Assembly (NCBI GenBank): GCA_023423475.1
Contig: JAFAFN010000524.1
Coordinates: 1-8,956 of the forward strand
Reading direction: 5' to 3'
Length of the DNA: 8,956 bases
From: Actinomycetes bacterium
Lineage (GTDB): Bacteria > Actinomycetota > Acidimicrobiia > Acidimicrobiales > Microtrichaceae
The notes under the pieces were generated by a model. The model ran no database searches, was not told where the DNA came from, and was given only the letters and a program-made list of their open reading frames with translations. Within the stretch, counting starts at the first letter, position 1; each line of letters begins with the position of its first letter. Positions 1-6,234 of this stretch are shown here, in pieces. Position numbers and translations under genes: made by a program.

Positions 1-1374
1 GGCCACCGACGCGCCCCACACGTCGTTGATGTCACGGCGGATGACCGCGCCGCCCGTCGAGATCATCCATCCGCCGACGACGAGCACCGGCACCATGACC
101 AACATCCCCTGTCGGATGCCGAAGCGCTCGCTGACCCAGCCGATGGCCGGCAGGAGCGCCAGGCCGGGGATCGCCCACCACGACGCGACCGAGAAGCCGA
201 CCGAGCGTGCTCGTGCCGGGATGGCGAGCGACAGCGTCGCGAACAGACCGGGCAGCAGCACCGCGAGCACCGACGTGAGCGCGATGTTGGACAGGACCGT
301 GAGGTAGATGTTCGGCGAGAGCGCGAAGCACGCCACCAGCGCCGCGCAGGTGAACGACACGCCCTTGAGGAAGCGGAAGATCAGCGCGGGATCCCGCAGG
401 AAGAGCCGGGTGCCGAGCTTGGCGCCGACGGCGAGGCCGAGGAACTGGAAGGGCTCGGCGACCGCGGCGAGGTACCCACGCTGCAGCTCGTCGAGCTCGT
501 AGACCTCCTCGTAGAGCAGACCTCCGAGCGAGACGAACCCGATGATGGCCACCGCCAGGAACGGCACGGCGTACCAGATGCGGCGCAGGACCTCGATCTT
601 CCAGAGCAGTCGCCACGACTCGGCGAAGCTCGCCGTGGGCTCCTCGGTCTCGGCGAGCGCCTCGTTCGCTCCCGCGGCACGCCGCTCCTGCGCACCGCGG
701 ATCGGGTCCTTGATGCGCAGGCCGAGCACCACGAGGATCAGCGTCGGGATGGCGAAGACCACGAACGGCGCCCTCCATCCGTAGAAGTAGGCGATCGCAC
801 CGGCGAGCAGCGGCCCCATGAAGTTGCCGAGCACGTTGGCGGCACGGTGGAACGAGAAGACCGCGGGTCGACGGTCGACCGAGTAGAAGTCCGACAGCAG
901 CGCGTTGTGCGTCGGGTCGACGACCGCGCGACCGATCCCGGATCCCAGGCGGGCGATCACGAGGATCAGGATGGTGTTGGCGAAGCCGGTCATGATCGAG
1001 AAGCCCGCCCAGACCGCGGCGCCCCCGAGTGCGATGGCGATGCGGTTGCCCCGGTCCGCGGCGATCGCGATCGGCATCTGCATCAGCAGCGCACCGAGCA
1101 TCGTGAACGCGACCAGGGTGAGGATGCCGGTGTTCGACATGCCGAACGCGTCGCGCACGTTCGGCAGGAGGATCGCGAAGCCGGTGCGGTCGAGCTCGTC
1201 CGCCGCGTTGAGCCCGAAGAGGATGAGGAGCGGGAAGACCGGGCCGTCGCCGACCATCTCCTGCAGCGAACGTGCAGGGTTCCGCAGCGCCTTGTACCAC
1301 GCCCGCGGGGTCACCACACCCTTCGACGACTCCCGGAGGTCCTCCCAGGTCACCCGTTCGGTCGTCGCGGTCAT
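1..1374 (-). CDS. MFS transporter, C-terminus cut by window edge
   Basis: Partial gene: 458 codons are open from the ATG at 1374 to position 1 with no stop. The product looks like a major facilitator superfamily secondary transporter of the cytoplasmic membrane; substrate unknown. About twelve hydrophobic segments can be counted: six before residue 220, a charged cytoplasmic loop at about 219-260 (IKDPIRGAQERR onward), and six after it, the last at about 424-446. The stretch DELDRTGFAILLPNVRDAFG (59-78) resembles the helix 1/periplasmic region of actinobacterial MFS proteins, and ADRGNR (about 106-111) is the loop 2-3 motif A. The ATG overlaps the TGA of the upstream Liv-type permease as ATGA, and AGAGG lies seven bases before it inside the permease gene, so translation is probably coupled. 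The tail after helix 12 (RRDINDVWGASVA) continues outside the window; it may be a short tail or the linker to a further domain. Family assignment is firm; substrate and full length are unknown. Confidence 0.9.
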   Translation of the reverse strand, partial: MTATTERVTWEDLRESSKGVVTPRAWYKALRNPARSLQEMVGDGPVFPLLILFGLNAADELDRTGFAILLPNVRDAFGMSNTGILTLVAFTMLGALLMQMPIAIAADRGNRIAIALGGAAVWAGFSIMTGFANTILILVIARLGSGIGRAVVDPTHNALLSDFYSVDRRPAVFSFHRAANVLGNFMGPLLAGAIAYFYGWRAPFVVFAIPTLILVVLGLRIKDPIRGAQERRAAGANEALAETEEPTASFAESWRLLWKIEVLRRIWYAVPFLAVAIIGFVSLGGLLYEEVYELDELQRGYLAAVAEPFQFLGLAVGAKLGTRLFLRDPALIFRFLKGVSFTCAALVACFALSPNIYLTVLSNIALTSVLAVLLPGLFATLSLAIPARARSVGFSVASWWAIPGLALLPAIGWVSERFGIRQGMLVMVPVLVVGGWMISTGGAVIRRDINDVWGASVA

Positions 1375-3506
1375 GCCACCACCTCTGTGTCGGTCCGAGC
1401 GCGCTCCACCGCGGTGCCGGTGTCGGACGCGCCGTCGGGCGGATCGACGTCGGGTGGCGACTGCTCGGGCGGCACGTCGTCGGGATCGATGCCGCGTTCG
1501 AGCGAGAGCACCTCGATCCCGCGGCGACGGGCGACCCTGCGCAGCAGCTCGTCACGACCTCGCCAGATCAGGCCGCCGATGCCATCCGGCATGGTCAGCA
1601 GGACCACGAGCACGCCGAGGCCGGTGGCCAGGTACGACCACGGTGCGGGCAGCAGCCACTGGGCGCCGCGCTGGAACACCGCGCCGCTGACCGCGCCAAG
1701 CAGGCTGCCGAGTCCGCCGATGACCGTGGCGACGAACACGGTGAGGCTCTCATCCGCCCCGTAGGTGACGTCGCGGAACGATGCCTGGTGGATCACGAGC
1801 ACCACACCGGCCACCGCGGCGACGAAGCCCGACACGGCGAAGGCGGTCAGCTTCGCGAACGTCGGGTCGACGCCGTACGCGGCGACACCGGCTTCGTTGT
1901 CGCGCAGCGCGATCAGCACCCGGCCGACCCTGGAGCGGCGGATGCCGCGCAGCGCCACGAGGCTGAGCGCGAGCATGACCACGGCGAAGAAGTACAGGCG
2001 CAGCGGTGAGTCCAGATCGATGCGTCCCAACAGCTTCGGCCGGGCGAACGAGCCCTCGGGGATCCAGTCGACGGCTCGGTTCGAGAACACCCACTCCGAT
2101 GCGGCGAGCGACAGCGCCAGGGTGGTCACGGCCAGGTACAGCCCCCGCAGCCGCAGGGCCGGCAGCCCGACGAGGATCGCGACGACCGAACCCAGCAGCC
2201 CGGCGATCACCATCGACACGAGCGGATCCCAGCCTCGTTCCACGGTGCTCCACGCGCCGAGGGCAGCGCCCACACCGACGAAGGCCATCTGACCGAGCGA
2301 GACCTGACCGGCCCAGCCGGTCAGCACCACCACCGAGGTGCCGATCATGGCGAACACCACGACGATCCCGGCCTTGAGCTGGCCGTTCGTGCCCATGAGG
2401 AACGGCCCTCCGATCACCACGACCGCGATGACGATCGCGGCGACGAGACGCCCGAGACGCACCTCGGGCAGACCGCGGAGCACCGCGGGGATCGGCCGGA
2501 CCTCGCCCGCGGCGTCGAGCCCTGCACGCGCATCGGCGTCCGCACGGGTGTCGCCACGGCGTTGGATCAGCAGGCTGACGATGATCAGCCCGGCGAGGAT
2601 CGGCGACACGATGTAGGTGTCGCCCGTGTTCCAGCGGATGCCGGTCTCGAGCAGACCCAGGCTGATCGCGGTCACGGCGATCACCACGAAGTGCGTCATC
2701 CGACCGATGACCAGCGCGGTCATCGACCTGAGCACGATCGACAGTCCGACACCGAGTCCGAACGGCAGGCCCGACACCCCCGCGGTGAGCAGCACCGAGG
2801 CGAACGAGAGCACGGCGGCGAGCGTCCAGACCTGGGCCTCGAGGCGGCGGACCGGGATGCCGAGCAACGCCGCCCGGTCGGACCGGTCCGCTGCGGCACG
2901 CACCGCGGTGCCGGTGTCGGTGAGGCGCAGGAGGGCGGCGACGAGCACGATCAGCGTGGGAGCGACGATCAACGCGATCAGGTCGTTGGCGTCGAAGGCG
3001 ACCTGGCCCACCGAGAAGTCGAACCGGAACGGCGGCGGCATCGTGCGGATGGCCGGGCCCTCGCCCCACGCCCTGGGCAGCAGCAGCGCACCGAAGGCGA
3101 GCAGCTGCGCCAGCCCGAGCGTGGCGACGGTGAGCTGCAACCTGGGCGCACGGAAGAAGCGGCGGACCACGAGGATGTCGGCGAGCAGACCGACCGCCGC
3201 GGCCGCGGCCAGCCCCGCGACGACGCCGACGAGCCAGGGCAGGCCGACGATCGTGATCAGGAGCACCGTCAAGGTCGCGGGGAACGCACCGAGATCGCCC
3301 TGGGCGAAGTTCACGACGCGGTTGGATCGCCACACGAGCGCCAGGCCGACGGCACCCAGTGCGCCGATCATGCCGACGATGAAGCCCGAGAACATCGCGC
3401 CGACCGGCATCGGGAAGACGATGAGCTGCAACGCGACGATGGCCGCAGGGGCCACGTACAGACCTGCTGTCGACCACCAGCGCCCGCGCGGGCTCCACTG
3501 TGGCAT
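1371..3506 (-). CDS. Fused LivH-LivM ABC importer permease
   Basis: Single 711-aa protein carrying both membrane subunits of a branched-chain amino acid (HAAT/Liv) family ABC importer, which normally forms the pore for amino acids or related carboxylates driven by LivG/LivF ATPases. Residues about 15-315 are LivH-like, with the signature NFAQGDLG at 66-73 and a cytoplasmic coupling loop around TDTGTAVRAAADRSDRAALLG (196-216). A charged linker (about 316-352) leads to a LivM-like half (353-650) with LTGWAGQVSLGQMAF (395-409), LRLRGLYLAVTTLAL (451-465) and the coupling loop RSRVGRVLIALRDNEAGVAAYGVD (524-547, quoted in part). A cytoplasmic tail (about 655-711) is rich in Asp, Pro and Glu. An in-frame TGA directly precedes the ATG at 3506, so no longer start exists. 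The gene ends in a four-base overlap with the MFS gene. No binding protein or ATPase is in the window. Substrate cannot be told from the sequence. Confidence 0.93.
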   Translation of the reverse strand: MPQWSPRGRWWSTAGLYVAPAAIVALQLIVFPMPVGAMFSGFIVGMIGALGAVGLALVWRSNRVVNFAQGDLGAFPATLTVLLITIVGLPWLVGVVAGLAAAAAVGLLADILVVRRFFRAPRLQLTVATLGLAQLLAFGALLLPRAWGEGPAIRTMPPPFRFDFSVGQVAFDANDLIALIVAPTLIVLVAALLRLTDTGTAVRAAADRSDRAALLGIPVRRLEAQVWTLAAVLSFASVLLTAGVSGLPFGLGVGLSIVLRSMTALVIGRMTHFVVIAVTAISLGLLETGIRWNTGDTYIVSPILAGLIIVSLLIQRRGDTRADADARAGLDAAGEVRPIPAVLRGLPEVRLGRLVAAIVIAVVVIGGPFLMGTNGQLKAGIVVVFAMIGTSVVVLTGWAGQVSLGQMAFVGVGAALGAWSTVERGWDPLVSMVIAGLLGSVVAILVGLPALRLRGLYLAVTTLALSLAASEWVFSNRAVDWIPEGSFARPKLLGRIDLDSPLRLYFFAVVMLALSLVALRGIRRSRVGRVLIALRDNEAGVAAYGVDPTFAKLTAFAVSGFVAAVAGVVLVIHQASFRDVTYGADESLTVFVATVIGGLGSLLGAVSGAVFQRGAQWLLPAPWSYLATGLGVLVVLLTMPDGIGGLIWRGRDELLRRVARRRGIEVLSLERGIDPDDVPPEQSPPDVDPPDGASDTGTAVERARTDTEVVA
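1382..1386 (-). promoter_or_regulatory. Ribosome binding site of the MFS gene
   Basis: AGAGG on the minus strand, seven bases before the ATG at 1374, inside the last codons of the permease gene. It supports the overlapping ATG as the true start. Confidence 0.6.
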
Positions 3507-3508
3507 TC

Positions 3509-3522
3509 ACACCCCCCGGTGT
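3509..3522. promoter_or_regulatory. Hairpin holding the G-rich RBS of the Liv permease
   Basis: On the minus strand, ACACC and GGTGT can pair (5 bp) around a GGGG loop, ending two bases before the permease ATG at 3506. The only Shine-Dalgarno-like bases for this gene are the G run in the loop and the adjacent stem, so folding could limit initiation. Seen in sequence; a regulatory role is only inferred. Confidence 0.3.
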
Positions 3523-3570
3523 TGCCGTGACCCCTCGTTCCACCCGGCGGGCGGAGACGATGGGGAGTGT

Positions 3571-4362
3571 CTACACCGAGACGCGGGCCCCATGGGCGGA
3601 AGGTGTGCCACTTGTCATGAGAACGTCACCTGCAGCCACGAGCGGCACGCTGACGACGGCGCTCCCGCCGGCCGCCTCGGCGGCACGGAACCCGTCCGCG
3701 ACCGGTTCGACCGCGGCGGCACCCGTCGTCGGGGTCCAGGTCGCCGACAACTCGTCGATGGCAGCGACGATCCGGGCGATGTCGTCGGGTCCGACCACCG
3801 ACAGCGCCGCCCTCGTCGACTTCCACACCAGCAGGACGCCGATCAGCGTCGGGCAGGTGACCGGCAGCCGTTGGAGGCCGCGGGCGATGTCGACGCCGCT
3901 GCGCAGCGTCACCCAGCAACGACCGGCCTCGTCGTGCTCGAGCAGTCGGCGGACCGCGACGGTCCGTCCACGCAGGTCGGCCCCGGGCTCGAAGGACGGT
4001 CCGGTCAACGAGGAGGGACCCGACGCCGTCACCCATGCCGCCGCACGCCGTGCGGCGGGTCCACCCGACGCGACGTAGGCCGCGAGCAGGACCCCGACCG
4101 CCCGGTCCGCAGCGTCGCGTCCGCCGAGCTCGATCCTGGTCTCCACCACGGGCAGCGTCGCCGGTTCCGTCGCGGGCTGCGACTCCTCGGCATCGGGTTC
4201 GACGCTCGCGTCCACGGCCACGAGCTCGGCCGGACCCACGGCTCGTCCGACTGCGCGTGCAGCACGTCGCTTCGCCGACCACTGCTCGACGGCCATCGAC
4301 GCCACGACGCAGAAGAACAACGTCGCCACCAGCAACGCGGCGGCGAGCAACGGCGCGATCAC
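3571..4362 (-). CDS. Hypothetical membrane-anchored protein
   Basis: 263-codon gene of no family I recognise. It starts with GTG at 4362, supported by AGGGAG five bases upstream (4368-4373), and stops with TAG at 3571. The N-terminus (residues 2-25) is one strong hydrophobic segment, followed by the basic stretch KRRAARAVGRAVG (31-43). By the positive-inside rule the rest of the protein is probably cytoplasmic. A low-complexity acidic, Pro/Thr-rich linker (51-72, with EPDAEE and ATEPATLP) leads to a compact domain (about 74-245) that contains alternating helical and strand-like stretches, for example PTLIGVLLVWKS (171-182). There is no lipobox at the single Cys of the anchor. It lies between the acyl-AMP ligase (122 bp upstream) and the Liv permease (64 bp downstream), same strand. 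Coding is supported by start context, stop placement and protein-like composition; function is unknown. Confidence 0.7.
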   Translation of the reverse strand: MIAPLLAAALLVATLFFCVVASMAVEQWSAKRRAARAVGRAVGPAELVAVDASVEPDAEESQPATEPATLPVVETRIELGGRDAADRAVGVLLAAYVASGGPAARRAAAWVTASGPSSLTGPSFEPGADLRGRTVAVRRLLEHDEAGRCWVTLRSGVDIARGLQRLPVTCPTLIGVLLVWKSTRAALSVVGPDDIARIVAAIDELSATWTPTTGAAAVEPVADGFRAAEAAGGSAVVSVPLVAAGDVLMTSGTPSAHGARVSV

Positions 4363-4367
4363 CGCTG

Positions 4368-4373
4368 CTCCCT
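4368..4373 (-). promoter_or_regulatory. Ribosome binding site of the GTG-started hypothetical gene
   Basis: AGGGAG on the minus strand, five bases before the GTG at 4362. It decides the start, since no ATG gives the membrane anchor in full. Confidence 0.6.
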
Positions 4374-4412
4374 GGCGTCGCTCAGGTCATGGTCGTCCGG
4401 GCGTGGGTCCAC

Positions 4413-4426
4413 CCGATCATGATCGG
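4413..4426. promoter_or_regulatory. Perfect 14-bp palindrome, possible operator
   Basis: CCGATCATGATCGG reads the same on both strands. It lies in the 122-bp gap, 51 bp upstream of the GTG of the 263-aa gene, the usual position for a dimeric regulator's site. No convincing -35/-10 pair is visible beside it. The regulatory role is an inference. Confidence 0.35.
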
Positions 4427-4459
4427 CACGCCGAGCATCGTTCGTGAGGGAATCGAATG

Positions 4460-4477
4460 GGCGCCACGACCGGCGCC
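4460..4477 (-). terminator. GC hairpin after the acyl-AMP ligase stop
   Basis: GGCGCC is repeated in inverted orientation around a six-base loop, giving a 6-bp GC stem that begins eight bases past the ligase TGA. The bases after it on the minus strand (CATTCGATTCCC) are not a true U-tract, so it is at best a weak intrinsic terminator of the kind often seen in high-GC genomes, or an mRNA-end stabiliser. Confidence 0.35.
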
Positions 4478-4484
4478 GGGCGGG

Positions 4485-6146
4485 TCAGCCCTCGGTCAGC
4501 ACGGCGAGTGAGCCGTCGAGGTACTGCGCCTTGCAGGCCGAGCGCTGCAGCTTGCCCGACGACGTCTTGGGCACGGTGCCGGGCTCGACGAGCACGACGG
4601 CCTTCGGCGGGACTCCGACGGAATCGGCGACCTCTCGGGTGACGGTGCGGGCCAGCTCCTCGAGGTCGTTCGCCCGGGCCTCGGCGACCACGATGATGTT
4701 CTGGGCGCCCTGACGACCGTCGACACCGAACGCGATCACGTTGCCGGGACGCACACCGCCGACCTCGCCGGCGACCTTCTCGATGTCCTGGGGATAGATG
4801 TTGCGACCACCGATGATGATGACGTCCTTGATGCGCCCGCAGACGACCAGCTGGCCGTCGACGATGTAGGCGAGGTCACCGGTGTGCAGCCAGCCGTCGA
4901 TGATCAGCTCGTCGGTGGCGTCCTTGTTGCGGAAGTAGCCCGAGGTCAACGAGTTGCCGCCGATGCGCAGCTCGCCGACCTCTCGCTCGGCGCAGGGCTC
5001 GCCGGTGGTCGGGTCGCACACGGCGATCTCGAGGCCGTCGACGGGCGAACCGAGCATGACCAGCTCGCTCGCGCCGTCGGACTCGGGATCTGCGGGCTCG
5101 GCCCGCCGGTCGTTCTCGAGGATCTGACGGTCGACCCAGTCGGTGCGCAGCCCGACACCTGGCTCGGGGAAGGTACCGGCGATGCAGACCTCGGCCATGC
5201 CGAAGGCCGGGAACGCGCCCTCCGGGCGGAGCCCGAAGCGCTCGCCGGCTTCGAAGAAGGCCCGGAACGTCGACGGATCGACCTGCTCGGCGCCATTGAG
5301 CCAGACGCGCATGGTCGCCAGGTCGAGCTCCTGGTCGGCACGTCGCATGGCTCGCGCGGCCAGGGCGTACGAGAAGTTCGGCCCCGCGGTCCCGGTGCCC
5401 CCGTATTGCGTGATCCACTCGAGCCAGCGCACCGGCTTGGCCAGGAAGTCCTGTGGAGCTCCCTGGACCAGCGTGCAGCCCCGCGTCATGGGGATGGTCA
5501 GCAGACCGACGAGACCCATGTCGTGGTAGAGCGGCAGCCACGACACGATGACCTCGTCGTGGGTGATCTTGGCCGCGTTCCAGGCGCCGTCGAGGTTGTT
5601 GCAGATGGCCCGGTGCTTGAGCATCACGCCCTTGGGCTCCGAGGTGGACCCCGAGGTGAACTGCAGGATGGCCAGCGCGTCGGGGTCGCTCGGCGGACGG
5701 GTGTAGTCGTCGTCGGACGGTCCGGGAGCGACGAGCTCGTCGAGGGTGAGGAAGGGCGGGTCACCGGGCTCCGGCTCGAGGAACGCCGCCAGGTCGCTGT
5801 CGAGGAGGACGAGCTTCGTGTCCGAGTTGAGGATGCGCGCGCGGGTCTGCGCGATGAACTGGTCGAGCGCACCCATGCGCATCGGCAGGGGCATGGTCAC
5901 CAGGGCGGCGCCGGCGAGCCACGTCGCCTGGATCGCGGTGATCAGCTTCCGGGTCGTCGGACCGAGCAGCGCGACGTGGTCACCGGGACGGACGCCGTTC
6001 GCCTGGAGCACCGCGGCGGCGAGTCGCGCCTCGGTGTGGAGCTGCGGCCACGGCAGCGTGGTGTGGTCGTCACCGCTGACGAAGGTGATGTCGCCGTGCG
6101 GGTCCGCCGCCACGTCTTCGATTCGGTCGATCAGTGAAAGCACCAT
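4485..6146 (-). CDS. Fatty acyl-AMP ligase-like adenylate-forming enzyme
   Basis: 553-aa ANL-superfamily enzyme that activates a carboxylic acid, probably a fatty acid, with ATP to an acyl-adenylate. With residues numbered from the ATG at 6146, the ATP-binding loop is FTSGSTSEPKG (163-173), then WLPLYHDMG (203-211), GMAEV (316-320), GWLHTGDL (418-425), GRIKDVIIIGGRNIYPQDIE (437-456) and the C-terminal catalytic lysine in KTSSGKLQR (K532). WLPxYHDMG, the spacer around residues 330-365 and RN-YPQDIE fit fatty acyl-AMP ligases (FAAL, FadD32-like) better than classical acyl-CoA ligases. If so, the acyl group would go to a carrier protein rather than CoA, but none is in view. An acyl-CoA ligase remains possible. 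The ATG is chosen over the in-frame TTG at 6161 because GGAGAG lies seven bases upstream. It starts 88 bp after the leuS stop. Confidence 0.92.
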   Translation of the reverse strand: MVLSLIDRIEDVAADPHGDITFVSGDDHTTLPWPQLHTEARLAAAVLQANGVRPGDHVALLGPTTRKLITAIQATWLAGAALVTMPLPMRMGALDQFIAQTRARILNSDTKLVLLDSDLAAFLEPEPGDPPFLTLDELVAPGPSDDDYTRPPSDPDALAILQFTSGSTSEPKGVMLKHRAICNNLDGAWNAAKITHDEVIVSWLPLYHDMGLVGLLTIPMTRGCTLVQGAPQDFLAKPVRWLEWITQYGGTGTAGPNFSYALAARAMRRADQELDLATMRVWLNGAEQVDPSTFRAFFEAGERFGLRPEGAFPAFGMAEVCIAGTFPEPGVGLRTDWVDRQILENDRRAEPADPESDGASELVMLGSPVDGLEIAVCDPTTGEPCAEREVGELRIGGNSLTSGYFRNKDATDELIIDGWLHTGDLAYIVDGQLVVCGRIKDVIIIGGRNIYPQDIEKVAGEVGGVRPGNVIAFGVDGRQGAQNIIVVAEARANDLEELARTVTREVADSVGVPPKAVVLVEPGTVPKTSSGKLQRSACKAQYLDGSLAVLTEG

Positions 6147-6153
6147 GTTCTGA

Positions 6154-6159
6154 CTCTCC
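6154..6159 (-). promoter_or_regulatory. Ribosome binding site deciding the ligase start
   Basis: GGAGAG on the minus strand, seven bases before the ATG at 6146. The alternative TTG at 6161 overlaps this motif and has no Shine-Dalgarno sequence of its own. Confidence 0.65.
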
Positions 6160-6234
6160 AACGGCCCCGACGGTTACAACTGTGTCATTCGTCGCACACC
6201 TGCGGTTCAGCAGGCCGCCATCTCCCAGGACGCC

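Noticed and set aside
32..1555. A 507-codon minus-strand frame across the MFS gene
   Set aside because: It is an Arg/Pro-rich shadow; the MFS frame gives twelve helices and family motifs over the same DNA.
1750..3543. A 597-codon minus-strand frame offset from the permease
   Set aside because: It is an Arg/Gly/Ala-rich, low-complexity shadow frame lying inside the clear LivH-LivM coding frame.
4291..4359. Lipoprotein signal in the hypothetical protein
   Set aside because: The only Cys of the anchor is preceded by LFF, which does not fit a lipobox; a plain membrane anchor is the better reading.
4382..4420. 12-codon minus-strand mini-ORF upstream of the GTG-started gene, as a leader peptide
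   Set aside because: It has no ribosome binding site, no run of regulatory codons and no attenuator-like alternative hairpins; its ATG merely falls in the palindrome.
2617..4422. A 601-codon plus-strand open frame across the permease start, the gap and the hypothetical gene
   Set aside because: It is antisense to two better-supported genes, is rich in Arg/Pro/Ser/Thr with no domain or membrane pattern, and crosses their intergenic gap. This is typical of shadow frames in high-GC DNA.
4884..6137. A 417-codon plus-strand frame antisense to the ligase
   Set aside because: It is rich in Arg, Gly, Glu and Val with no recognisable fold and lies opposite the full motif set of an adenylate-forming enzyme.
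6147..6161. Longer ligase starting at TTG 6161
   Set aside because: The five extra residues have no ribosome binding site, while the ATG at 6146 has GGAGAG at ideal spacing.
6199..6214. Hairpin CCTGC/GCAGG after leuS as a terminator
   Set aside because: The stem is only five base pairs with no following T-run on the minus strand, which is too weak to call.
6147..6234. Promoter for the ligase in the 88-bp gap after leuS
   Set aside because: The only AT-rich patch (TTGTAACC on the minus strand) does not fit TANNNT and lacks a partner -35, so read-through from leuS cannot be excluded.
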